A DNA stretch of 18,552 nt from Patescibacteria group bacterium (lineage in GTDB: Bacteria; Patescibacteria; Paceibacteria; UBA9973; UBA2103): contig JAGWZP010000014.1 of assembly GCA_018968865.1 (NCBI GenBank), forward strand, positions 1-18,552, written 5' to 3'. A model generated the notes under the pieces. It saw nothing but the letters and a program-made list of their open reading frames with translations, had not been told where the DNA came from and made no database searches. Position 1 is the stretch's first letter. Every line of letters begins with the position of its first letter. Position numbers and translations under genes: made by a program. This document shows, in pieces, positions 5,741 through 13,410 of the stretch.

Positions 5741-7933
5741 CTAGAATGTCTCTTCCTCGTCGAGCGCCGGCGCCGGATGCTCTACCGTGAGGATCTCGCG
5801 CGGCTTGCTCCCGTCGGCGGCGCCGATGACGCCCTTCGCTTCGAGCACGTCCATGAGCCGCGCCGCCCGCGAGTAGCCGATCTTCAATTTGCGCTGGAGA
5901 TAGGACGTGGACGCGCGCCCGGCCTCTTCCACGGCGGTGCGCGCATCCTCGTACAGGTCGTCGTCGATATCGTCATCATCGAAACTGCCGTTCACCAGTC
6001 CGATGACGTCGTTCGGTTCGGCGCTCGCGCCGCCGCCGAAGTCGATGCTGGAGAGATTCCCTGCGTTATGGCTTTTGATATAGCTCACCACCTTCTTCAC
6101 TTCGTTCTCGCTGATGAAGGCGGTCTGGATGCGCACCGGCTTCTGCATATCGCTTGAGAGGTAGAGCATGTCGCCCGCGCCGAGCAGCGATTCCGCGCCT
6201 GCGCCGTCGAGAATGGTGCGCGAATCTATCTGGCTCGCGACCTGGAGCGCCATGCGCGTCGGCACGTTCGCCTTGATGAGGCCGGTAATGACGTTCACCG
6301 ACGGGCGCTGGGTGGAGAGCACGAGGTGGATGCCCACCGCGCGCGACATCTGCGCGAGGCGGACGATGGAGGCCTCGAGCTCGCGCGGATAGCTGTGCAT
6401 GATATCCGCGAGCTCGTCGATGACGATGACGATGAACGGGAGCGCTTCGGGCAGGTCCGCCGCGCCTTTTTTCTTCGCCGGCTCGTAGATGGTCGCGTGG
6501 TAGGAGTCAATGTCGCGCACGCGCTCCGCTTCGAGGATATTGTACCGGCGCTCCATTTCCTTGGCCGCCCATTTGAGCGAAAAGATGGTTTTCTTCGGGT
6601 CGGTGATCACGGGCGTAAGCAGATGCGGAATGCCGTTGTAGGCGGTGAGCTCGACGCGCTTCGGGTCGATCATGATGAAGCGCAGCTGGTTCGGGCCGTT
6701 CCGGTAGAGCAGGGACGTGATGATGGCGTGGATGGCGACCGACTTTCCGCTGCCGGTCGCGCCCGCGACAAGACCGTGCGGCATTTTCGCGATGTTGACG
6801 TAGTGCGGCGTGCCGGTGATGTCGCGTCCCAGAGCCGCGAGCAAGGGCTTGTCGCTGTCGCTCCATTCGGGAGCGCCAAGGAGACCGCCGAGGCCGACCA
6901 TCGCTTTCACTGTGTTCGGCACTTCGATGCCGACGAGCGACTTGCCGGGGATAGGCGCCTCGATGCGCACCGGATGCGCGGCGAGCGCCAGCTCGAGATT
7001 GTTCGCGAGCGAAACAATTTTGGAGAGGCGTACGCCTTCGGCGGGCTTGACCGCGTAGCGGGTGACGGTGGGGCCAACCGATACTTCGTCCATCTCAAGA
7101 TTGATGCCGAAATTCTGGAAGGTGCGCTTGATGATGTTCGCATTCGCTTTGATGTCGCCCACGCCCGGCTTGCCGCGGTCCGCGCCGAGAATGGAAAGCG
7201 GCGGCGCTTCGTATTCGGCATCGAAATTCGCGATGCCCGTTCCTTGGGCGCTCTGTCCGCGATTGAATACATTCACCACCGGCTCGTGCTCGGGAAAGGG
7301 AAGAGCATCCTCTTCGTCGTCATCGCTCTCTTCCGGTTCGTAGTCGCCGTCTTCGGGCACGCCGACGACCGAAAGTTCATCGTCGTCGGCGAGTGCATCG
7401 CTGCGCCGCGCCCGCATGCGATCCCAGATTGAAAAGACATTCTCGCGGAGGAGCGCGCCGAGCGCCTCGAGGTCGCTCACAACCGCGATGCCGATGCTGA
7501 TGGTCGCGATGAGGAGCACCAGCGCACCCCAGAAGCCGAAGAAGCCGGTGAGCAGCGCCCCTTCCCAGGTGCCGGCCATGCCGCCGAAATGGGCGTCGGG
7601 GAACAGTCCGGCGAACGCGAGAACGGAAGCGCAGATGATGATAAGACCGGAGGTGGTCAGCGTGGTTAAGGTCGGCCGGCCGAAACCGGCATAGGAGCCA
7701 AGAGCGATGAGGGCGAGCGGGAGTAGGAACGCGCCGACGCCGACGACGGCATAGCTTGCGGCAAAGATTGCCGTACCGACCGGTCCCGCTGCGCCAAAAA
7801 TCGCAAGCAGCAGAAGGATGCCTACCGCCACCAGCACGATAGCGGAAGCATAGCGGATAAGCATGTCATATTCCTTGACCTCCTCATCACGCGCCCGCCC
7901 GCGCCGCGCACCATTGCCGTTTCTGCGACTCAT
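5741..7933 (-). CDS. ftsK: DNA translocase FtsK/SpoIIIE
   Basis: A 730-aa protein from ATG at 7931-7933 (MSRRNGNG). Four hydrophobic segments lie at about residues 24-180, then an acidic linker (EESDDDEEDALPFPE). The RecA-like motor follows, with Walker A GATGSGKS (about 388-396) and Walker B FIVIVIDELAD (about 499-510) plus STQRPSVNVITG. A C-terminal gamma winged helix (about 658-715, STSYLQRKLKIGYSRAARL) would recognise KOPS-like DNA sites. The protein pumps chromosome ends at the division septum. It begins a three-gene operon with the anchored protein and recA. Upstream in-frame ATGs would place the start in or next to the -10 box. Confidence 0.97.
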   Translation of the reverse strand: MSRRNGNGARRGRARDEEVKEYDMLIRYASAIVLVAVGILLLLAIFGAAGPVGTAIFAASYAVVGVGAFLLPLALIALGSYAGFGRPTLTTLTTSGLIIICASVLAFAGLFPDAHFGGMAGTWEGALLTGFFGFWGALVLLIATISIGIAVVSDLEALGALLRENVFSIWDRMRARRSDALADDDELSVVGVPEDGDYEPEESDDDEEDALPFPEHEPVVNVFNRGQSAQGTGIANFDAEYEAPPLSILGADRGKPGVGDIKANANIIKRTFQNFGINLEMDEVSVGPTVTRYAVKPAEGVRLSKIVSLANNLELALAAHPVRIEAPIPGKSLVGIEVPNTVKAMVGLGGLLGAPEWSDSDKPLLAALGRDITGTPHYVNIAKMPHGLVAGATGSGKSVAIHAIITSLLYRNGPNQLRFIMIDPKRVELTAYNGIPHLLTPVITDPKKTIFSLKWAAKEMERRYNILEAERVRDIDSYHATIYEPAKKKGAADLPEALPFIVIVIDELADIMHSYPRELEASIVRLAQMSRAVGIHLVLSTQRPSVNVITGLIKANVPTRMALQVASQIDSRTILDGAGAESLLGAGDMLYLSSDMQKPVRIQTAFISENEVKKVVSYIKSHNAGNLSSIDFGGGASAEPNDVIGLVNGSFDDDDIDDDLYEDARTAVEEAGRASTSYLQRKLKIGYSRAARLMDVLEAKGVIGAADGSKPREILTVEHPAPALDEEETF

Positions 7934-7949
7934 ATATGTATATGCAAGC

Positions 7950-7958
7950 ATTGTAACA
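7950..7958 (-). promoter_or_regulatory. Extended -10 of the ftsK operon
   Basis: On the minus strand TGT-TACAAT (7958 to 7950) ends 16 nt before the ftsK ATG; the predicted leader is about 10 nt. No good -35 is seen. Confidence 0.45.
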
Positions 7959-8000
7959 TCACTCGGCTCGCACGCAGAAGAACAGGAGATCAAAAGGAAC

Positions 8001-8028
8001 TTGCATATGGTCGTAGCGGACGTATACT
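8001..8028 (+). promoter_or_regulatory. Promoter of the winged-helix protein gene
   Basis: TTGCAT (8001-8006), 16-nt spacer, TATACT (8023-8028). The start site is expected at about 8035, just before ATG 8041, giving a near-leaderless mRNA. Confidence 0.65.
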
Positions 8029-8039
8029 GTCCGATACGA
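8011..8039. promoter_or_regulatory. 29-bp palindromic operator over the -10 box
   Basis: Left arm TCGTAGCGGAC (8011-8021) and right arm GTCCGATACGA (8029-8039) are complementary at 10 of 11 positions, separated by 7 nt that contain the -10 box. Most of it lies upstream of the predicted start site, so it is better read as a DNA-binding site than as an RNA hairpin. The adjacent gene encodes a winged-helix protein, so autorepression is a natural reading (inference). Confidence 0.7.
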
Positions 8040-8040
8040 T

Positions 8041-8820
8041 ATGAGACACGAAGTATCTGATATAGGACACGGAAGTGAAATTCGTAAAATCCAAACGAAA
8101 GGGAATGATAAGCTTCCAGAAGATTTTGTCTTAGAGAAAAGTATATTTAATAACATTTTTGAAAAGGACATACGCAGGGTATTCATTTACAAGAAAGCCG
8201 AGCGCCTCGCAAAAGCCATGCACCTCATTGCTCCTGCCTTTGCCGGTTCGGTCTCGCTTAAGAACCGCGTTGACGCTATCGCCATCGGCCTCGTCGATGC
8301 GGCGATTCTGCCGCCTCTTGCGTCTCGCACCGCACTTGCGCACGAGCTTCTCTCGCTTTCAAGCGTGCTTTCCATAGCGCGCACCGGCGGGCTCCTCTCC
8401 GTTATGAATGTCGAACTGATCACCCGCGAGGCCCATATTCTGCTTCAAGAGGTCGCCGCCTACGAGGAGCCGAGACTTTTCCTCGACGATGCGCCGACGC
8501 TCTCCAGTATCGCCAAAAAAGCCCACGTACAGGAGGCGATGCCGAACACGTCATCGCGGGAACCGAAACCTGCGCCCCAGAAGGCACGCGCCGCATATAA
8601 AGGACATATAAAGGACATATTGGACACTCATATAAAAGACAGGCGCGAAAGCATTTTGTCCGTTATAAGGAACAAAGGAAGGGCGAGTATAAAGGACATT
8701 TCGACCCTTATTCGGGACGTTTCCGAAAAGACCATCCAACGGGAATTGAGTGCCCTTATCGGGGCTGGCGCGGTGCACAAAGAGGGAGAGCGCCGCTGGA
8801 GCACCTATTCGCTCGCGTAA
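8041..8820 (+). CDS. Winged-helix protein, likely transcriptional regulator
   Basis: A 259-aa protein. The N-terminal half (about residues 25-140) is helical and of unknown family. A variable, charged linker spans about 165-200. The C-terminal about 60 residues form a DeoR/MarR-like winged helix: ESILSVIRNKGRASIKDI, then SEKTIQRELSALIGAGAV, then a wing ending RRWSTYSLA. The first helix-turn-helix and wing fit DNA binding. It is divergent from ftsK, with a palindrome on its own promoter. The first about 40 codons and the linker are A+T-rich compared with the rest. I recognise the architecture from CPR genomes but not a named family. Confidence 0.82.
   Translation: MRHEVSDIGHGSEIRKIQTKGNDKLPEDFVLEKSIFNNIFEKDIRRVFIYKKAERLAKAMHLIAPAFAGSVSLKNRVDAIAIGLVDAAILPPLASRTALAHELLSLSSVLSIARTGGLLSVMNVELITREAHILLQEVAAYEEPRLFLDDAPTLSSIAKKAHVQEAMPNTSSREPKPAPQKARAAYKGHIKDILDTHIKDRRESILSVIRNKGRASIKDISTLIRDVSEKTIQRELSALIGAGAVHKEGERRWSTYSLA
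8595..8697 (+). repeat. Intragenic 11-bp repeats ATATAAAGGAC
   Basis: Two perfect tandem copies lie at 8595-8605 and 8606-8616. Degenerate copies follow at 8617-8625 (ATATTGGAC), 8630-8640 (ATATAAAAGAC) and 8687-8697 (GTATAAAGGAC). Because the unit is 11 bp, the tandem copies are read in different frames (YKGH, then IKDI), so the repetition is at DNA level. A similar ATATAGGAC is at 8060-8068. Confidence 0.75.
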
Positions 8821-8834
8821 GGAATGTCCGCGTT

Positions 8835-8852
8835 CCCGCCAGCGCGGGTTTT
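8835..8852 (+). terminator. Weak terminator after the winged-helix gene
   Basis: CCCGC (8835-8839) and GCGGG (8844-8848) around CAGC, followed by TTTT. Short stem, so moderate confidence. Confidence 0.55.
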
Positions 8853-8859
8853 GTAGGTT

Positions 8860-8888
8860 TTGACTCTCCCAACCGTCTTTGCTAGTAT
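8860..8888 (+). promoter_or_regulatory. Strong promoter upstream of the S-layer-like gene
   Basis: TTGACT (8860-8865), 17-nt spacer, extended -10 TGC-TAGTAT (8880-8888). It is the best promoter match in the 8821-9226 intergenic region. Start expected near 8895, giving either a leader of about 330 nt for the gene at 9227 or a short RNA ended by the hairpin at 8922-8949. A second TATACT at 9008-9013 has no good -35. Confidence 0.65.
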
Positions 8889-8921
8889 GGCCCCTGTGAT
8901 AGCGACGAGGACATAGGGCGT

Positions 8922-8949
8922 AAAAAAGGCCAAAAACGGTCTCTTTTTT
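8922..8949 (+). terminator. Terminator-like hairpin (possible attenuator)
   Basis: AAAAAAGGCC pairs with GGTCTCTTTTTT across an AAAAAC loop, with one G-T pair and one mismatch, ending in six T. It lies about 30 nt after the predicted start from the 8860-8888 promoter, so it would cut most transcripts to about 55 nt unless read through. Confidence 0.5.
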
Positions 8950-8967
8950 GCACCTATCTTTTCGCCG

Positions 8968-8976
8968 TTATCCACA
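8968..8976 (+). promoter_or_regulatory. Perfect DnaA-box sequence
   Basis: TTATCCACA, identical to the strong E. coli consensus, sits in non-coding DNA. It is a single copy with no cluster and no dnaA or dnaN nearby, so it is not evidence of an origin. It may regulate the downstream gene or be chance. Confidence 0.4.
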
Positions 8977-9023
8977 CGTGAGCTATCGGGAATGCTTGCC
9001 TCCGCTATATACTGAGTCCTAGT

Positions 9024-9139
9024 CCTTGCGGGGACACTTTCGTTCCCGAAGGGCGTACTTTGATAAACAATAGTCTAATAAACATAGACTATTCAACCCT
9101 TGCCAACTAACCCATGGCGCACTGGTCGATACCGTGCGC
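9024..9139 (+). other. Structured leader with three hairpins
   Basis: The hairpins are CCTT/AAGG with GGGA/TCCC (9024-9052); AATAGTCTA/TAGACTATT with a 7-nt loop (9069-9093); and GCGCAC-T-GGT with ACC-GTGCGC (9117-9139). They lie between the promoter and the S-layer-like gene, where they could stabilise an abundant mRNA. No known riboswitch is recognised, and no SD precedes ATG 9227. Confidence 0.55.
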
Positions 9140-9226
9140 TGTGGGGTAGTGTGAAAGTGAATGTGCTCTCAAGGTGCTAAATACAAACTTGATTATTATG
9201 TGCTCCCTAAATCCTTAACAATCGTT

Positions 9227-12200
9227 ATGCAAACAGTAACTACAAAAGCGGTCGCAAAGGTTGCGGCGGTAGCGACGGGGCTCGCCATGGCGACCTCGAT
9301 GCTCTCGCTCGCTCCCATCGCGCACGCGGCGGCAGTCTCCTGCACCTTCACGAAAGACCTCACGGTCGGTTCGAGGGGTGCGGATGTCACGTGCCTCCAG
9401 AACTCGCTCATCGCAGGCGGCTACAGCATTCCTGCAGGTGCGACCGGCTACTTCGGTAGTCAGACGCGCGCGGCAGTAAGTGCGTGGCAGAAGGCAATGA
9501 AGGTCTCGCCGACGGCGGGATACTTCGGCCCGAAGAGCCGTGCAGTCTACGCGGGCGGTGCAGTCGCGACCCCGGGCACGCCGGGCACGCCGGCGGCTTC
9601 GGCAGGCACGGGAACGGGTCTCAAGGTCTCGCTTGCCCCGACTTCTCCGTCCGGTTCAGTTCTCGTGCAGGGCCAGGGCATCGGACTCCTCGCGCGCTTC
9701 CAGTTCGCGAACCCGACAGCCAGCCCGATCAACGTGACTGCGCTTACGTTCAATCGCACGGGTGTCAGCAATGACTCCTCGCTCACGAACATCTACCTGT
9801 ATAACAACGGTCAGCGCATTACCGACTCAGCGGGCATCTCATCGAGTGCCTTCACGTTCAACAACCCAGCAGGACTCTTTACGATCCCGGCAGGCGGTGT
9901 GTACGTGCTTGGCGTTCGCTCGGATATCGCTGGTTCGACCTCGGGTCAGCAGATCGGTGTGAACCTCGTCCAGGCAGTCGGATCGGTCGCGCTTGATTCG
10001 TCGGTGAGCCTCCCCGTTGTGGGCGGCTTCCAGACGATCTCGGCGGCGAGCCTCGCTGGCGTCCAGTTCGGCGCGGCGGTTACTCCGTCAGTCAACACCT
10101 CGATCAACCCGCAGGTGAACTATCCGATCTGGCAGAATACCGTGTCGGTATCAACCAACCCGGTGAAGCTCTCGGCGATGAAGTTCAGCAACCTCGGTTC
10201 GATCAGTGCGCAGTACGTGACCAACCTCCGCCTCTATATTGACGGCGTGCAGGCTGGCTCGGCTGTTCCGGCTTTGAACGCGGACGGCACGCTCTACTTC
10301 GATCTGTCGGCTGCTCCGGTGTCACTCTCGACCTCGAACCACACGATCAAGCTTCTCGCTGACGTGACGGGCGGCGCCTCGCGCTCCATCGTCATGTCGG
10401 TCCAGCGTTCGGCGGACGTCATGTTCGTCGACAGCCAGCTGAACCAGCCGGTCACCGTCACGAACAATGGCGGCACGGCCTTCTCGGCTCAGTCCACGGC
10501 GACCATCACAATCAACTCGGTCTCCGGCACGACGGGCATCTCGACTTCACTTGATCCGTCCTCCCCGTCTTCAAACGTGGCGGTCGGCTCGACCAATGTG
10601 AAGCTCGGTACGTTCGATATGCTGGCCACGGGTGAGAACGTGAAGGTTAATGACCTCTACGTCTACGACACGACTTCGATCCACGCAGGCGGTCTCCAGA
10701 ACGGAAAGATCTTCCTGAACGGGGTCCAGGTCGGTTCAACGAAGAACATCGGTGAAGGTTCGAGCAATTACACGGACTTCTCGATGGGCTCATCGCTCAT
10801 CCTTCCGATGGGTCAGACGGTGAAGGTTGATGTGTACGCGGATATGAAGACGTCGACGTCGACGAACCTTTCGTCGAATGAGACGGTGTCGGTGACGCTC
10901 CATGCTGTCTCCAACAATGCTCAGGGTCAGTCGTCGCTCCAGAGCGCGACCGTCCCGGGCACGGATATCCCGAGCACAACGCTTACGCTCACGGCTACGT
11001 CGCTCACTGCGGCGAAGTTCACGGGCTACGGCAATCAGACGGTTATCGCTGGTTCTCAGAACGCCAAGCTTGGAGCCTTCGCGCTTTCGGCTGGCTCGAC
11101 GGAAGGAGTAACGGTCAACACGATCCTCCTCACGATGTCGCCTGCGAACGCCGCCTCGATTACGAATTTGACGATGAAGGATGATGCGACCGGTAACACG
11201 ATCGGTACCATCATCACGACGCCGTCTAATTCGAACTCGTACGCGGTCACCTTCGATATTCCGGTTTCCGGCACGAAGGTTATCGACGTGTACGGCAACC
11301 TGATATCAGGCGCGAACGCCGGCACCATCACTGTCACGGTCGACCCAACGACCGGCGGTACGGGTGATGTAACCGGCCTGTCGGCAACGGTCGGCGGTTC
11401 GGGCGCAGCGCTCCAGGCCATCACGGTCGGCCCGGGCTCGCTCACGGTCGCGGCTGGTGCCAACTACCAGACGTCGTCTAACGTCATCGCGGGCGCTTCC
11501 GGCGTTAATGTCGGCGAATTCACGTTCACCGCGCAGTACTCTGGGTACACAGTGAACAACCTCGCGATCCTCGTCCCGAACGGCGTTGCTTCCTCGGTCG
11601 CCGGTGTTACGGTCTCGTACACCGACCAGAACAACGCTGCTCACACGGCGAACGCCCAGCTCGTGCTTAGTAGCTCGTCGCTTCCATACGCGACCGCGAC
11701 CTTCACCGGCCTCGGTATGTATGTCCCGGCGGGCGGCACGGCGAACCTCGATGTGTCAGCCGGAATCGCGACAATCGCGAGCTCCGGGGCCTCGGGTGCT
11801 GGTGTCAAGGTCCTTCTTGACTCCGGCTCGACGAACGGCACGGACTTCCTCGCGCTCAACAGCGCCGGGACCGCGCTTAAGGTCGTCAACAACGGAACGG
11901 ATGTCAGCTCTGGCGGCACGTTCTACGTCCACAAGAGCATCCCGACCGTCGCGGTCCTCTCTGGCCAGGGAGGCGCAGCGGTCAGCAACCCGATCTACAA
12001 GTTCAGCGTCTCGGCTGACCCTGCAGGCGCGCTTGAATGGACGAAGATGGTGTTCAACGTCGCTACGACGGGAACGGGTGCAAACCTTACCGGCGTGAAC
12101 TTGACCGATATGTCGGGCAACTCGCTTATCGACAACAACACGTCTTCGGCTTCGACGACTCAGACGACTATCACGATCGATCTGACGAAGAACGCGACGA

Positions 12201-12496
12201 TGCCGCAGTACCAGGCGGTTGCCGCGGGAGCGACGAACACGTATTACCTCACGGGTAATATGGGCGCCTTCCCGACCGGTGCAGGCCTTACGATCTCGCT
12301 TGCTCAGGACACAAACTACGCGCCGAACAACACGCCGTCTGGTTTGTCCTCGAACAACTTCATCTGGTCTGATCGCTCGGGTATCAACGGCATCCACACG
12401 TCTCCGTCAGTCGCAGGCGCAGCGGCCACGGCCGACTACACGAACGGCTATCTCATCAGGAACTTCACTTCGACTGCGGTCAGCTACTCCCACTAA
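9227..12496 (+). CDS. S-layer-like surface protein with PG-binding domain
   Basis: A 1,089-aa secreted protein. A Sec signal peptide spans residues 1-34, with likely cleavage after AHA. A PG_binding_1 domain follows (about 39-108), with two Cys (39 and 56), VGSRGADVTCLQN, and two TGYFG/AGYFG motifs. A Gly/Pro/Thr linker (about 109-128) leads to about 950 residues of Ser/Thr/Gly-rich beta-sandwich repeats, in which TIPAGGVYVLGV, LPMGQTVKVDVYAD and VPAGGTANLDVSA are equivalent strand segments. It has no membrane anchor at the C-terminus, so attachment would be through the PG-binding domain. Size, composition and context fit the major surface-layer protein proposed in CPR bacteria. ATG 9227 is chosen because it begins the signal peptide; ATG 9161 adds 22 residues that do not fit. 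A strong terminator ends the unit. Confidence 0.85.
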   Translation: MQTVTTKAVAKVAAVATGLAMATSMLSLAPIAHAAAVSCTFTKDLTVGSRGADVTCLQNSLIAGGYSIPAGATGYFGSQTRAAVSAWQKAMKVSPTAGYFGPKSRAVYAGGAVATPGTPGTPAASAGTGTGLKVSLAPTSPSGSVLVQGQGIGLLARFQFANPTASPINVTALTFNRTGVSNDSSLTNIYLYNNGQRITDSAGISSSAFTFNNPAGLFTIPAGGVYVLGVRSDIAGSTSGQQIGVNLVQAVGSVALDSSVSLPVVGGFQTISAASLAGVQFGAAVTPSVNTSINPQVNYPIWQNTVSVSTNPVKLSAMKFSNLGSISAQYVTNLRLYIDGVQAGSAVPALNADGTLYFDLSAAPVSLSTSNHTIKLLADVTGGASRSIVMSVQRSADVMFVDSQLNQPVTVTNNGGTAFSAQSTATITINSVSGTTGISTSLDPSSPSSNVAVGSTNVKLGTFDMLATGENVKVNDLYVYDTTSIHAGGLQNGKIFLNGVQVGSTKNIGEGSSNYTDFSMGSSLILPMGQTVKVDVYADMKTSTSTNLSSNETVSVTLHAVSNNAQGQSSLQSATVPGTDIPSTTLTLTATSLTAAKFTGYGNQTVIAGSQNAKLGAFALSAGSTEGVTVNTILLTMSPANAASITNLTMKDDATGNTIGTIITTPSNSNSYAVTFDIPVSGTKVIDVYGNLISGANAGTITVTVDPTTGGTGDVTGLSATVGGSGAALQAITVGPGSLTVAAGANYQTSSNVIAGASGVNVGEFTFTAQYSGYTVNNLAILVPNGVASSVAGVTVSYTDQNNAAHTANAQLVLSSSSLPYATATFTGLGMYVPAGGTANLDVSAGIATIASSGASGAGVKVLLDSGSTNGTDFLALNSAGTALKVVNNGTDVSSGGTFYVHKSIPTVAVLSGQGGAAVSNPIYKFSVSADPAGALEWTKMVFNVATTGTGANLTGVNLTDMSGNSLIDNNTSSASTTQTTITIDLTKNATMPQYQAVAAGATNTYYLTGNMGAFPTGAGLTISLAQDTNYAPNNTPSGLSSNNFIWSDRSGINGIHTSPSVAGAAATADYTNGYLIRNFTSTAVSYSH

Positions 12497-12554
12497 TCAG
12501 GGATTAGCGTAAGTTCCGGCGAAAAGCTCCAGCTACGGACATTGGCCTAGCAGC

Positions 12555-12582
12555 AAAAACCCCCTCGAAAGAGGGGGTTTTT
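12555..12582 (+). terminator. Strong terminator after the S-layer-like gene
   Basis: Twelve-bp perfect stem (12555-12566 with 12571-12582: five A, CCCCCTC, GAAA loop, GAGGGGG, five T). Ideal intrinsic terminator; the A/T symmetry makes it usable in both directions. Confidence 0.93.
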
Positions 12583-12589
12583 GTATTTA

Positions 12590-12619
12590 TAGACGCATCT
12601 CTCCCAAGAATGGTATCCT
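12590..12619 (+). promoter_or_regulatory. Promoter of the TPR / O-antigen ligase operon
   Basis: TAGACG (12590-12595), 18-nt spacer, extended -10 TGG-TATCCT (12611-12619). Start expected at about 12626, two bases from ATG 12628. Confidence 0.5.
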
Positions 12620-12627
12620 TGGCGTGT

Positions 12628-13410
12628 ATGCAGCATAAGAAGATCTATTGGGCTATCGGAGGAGTCATGATCATCATTACGGCCACCGCATTCGGCGCGG
12701 CATATCGCGCAAAGGCGCCGACCGTAGACAACGTGAGCATGAGTCCAGTCTCCACCACTACGGATACGACGAGGAGTACGGCGACGACAACGCCCGCAGT
12801 CTTGTCGTTTCCGATCAATCCGGCCGATATGCTGGCCAATTGGCATTTCACCGGCGCATACAGCTCAAGCGACAGCGCGATGACGGAGGCACAGAACGAC
12901 ATAACGCACCTGACAAATCTCCTTGGAACCGGCGAGTACGATGACTACGACCTCTATAACGGCATCGCGAACGACTATGGACTTCTCGGCGATGGTCGTA
13001 CGGCGTACCAGTTCTATAATCGTGCGATACGAATACATCCGAAGAAAGGTCTCGCATATGCGAACCTCGGTCATCTCATGGACGAGCTCGGCGCGCGCTA
13101 CACCGCAGCCGATGCGTACGCCGCCGCGACACATGCAGAGCCGGGCATGCTTGAATACCATACTGAGCGGCTCACCTACCTCGCGCGACAGTTCCCGAAT
13201 GATACGGCACGCATCACCGCCGCACTCACGGATGCGTCCAATGTGTTCGGCGACACCGCCCAGATCCTCTCTATAGAAGCGCAGTGGCTCACTCGCCTGC
13301 ATCGCTATGCCGACGCACTTGCGGCGTGGGAAAAGGTAAAACAGCTCTCGCCCGGGCAGGATACGACCGCCATCGATGCTGAGATTGCGCGGCTCAAAGC
13401 TTTGCAATGA
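12628..13410 (+). CDS. Membrane-anchored TPR protein
   Basis: A 260-aa protein. One N-terminal membrane segment (IYWAIGGVMIIITATAFGAAY, residues 6-25) is followed by a Ser/Thr-rich linker (about 35-60). Helical TPR-like repeats span about 85-255: YNGIANDYGLLGDGRTAYQF, AYANLGHLMDELGARYTAAD, and a third near YADALAAWEKVKQLSPG. The soluble part should lie outside the membrane. Such proteins act as scaffolds. ATG 12628 is chosen because ATG 12610 lies upstream of the -10 box. The stop overlaps the next gene (ATGA), so the two are translationally coupled. Confidence 0.82.
   Translation: MQHKKIYWAIGGVMIIITATAFGAAYRAKAPTVDNVSMSPVSTTTDTTRSTATTTPAVLSFPINPADMLANWHFTGAYSSSDSAMTEAQNDITHLTNLLGTGEYDDYDLYNGIANDYGLLGDGRTAYQFYNRAIRIHPKKGLAYANLGHLMDELGARYTAADAYAAATHAEPGMLEYHTERLTYLARQFPNDTARITAALTDASNVFGDTAQILSIEAQWLTRLHRYADALAAWEKVKQLSPGQDTTAIDAEIARLKALQ

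Noticed and set aside
6326..7432. 368-aa plus-strand ORF
   Set aside because: Antisense shadow of ftsK.
8595..8640. CRISPR array or satellite
   Set aside because: Units are 11 bp, mostly contiguous, without spacers and lie within an open reading frame.
8821..9226. Replication origin in the intergenic region
   Set aside because: Only a single DnaA box, no AT-rich unwinding tract of note, and no dnaA/dnaN/rpmH neighbours.
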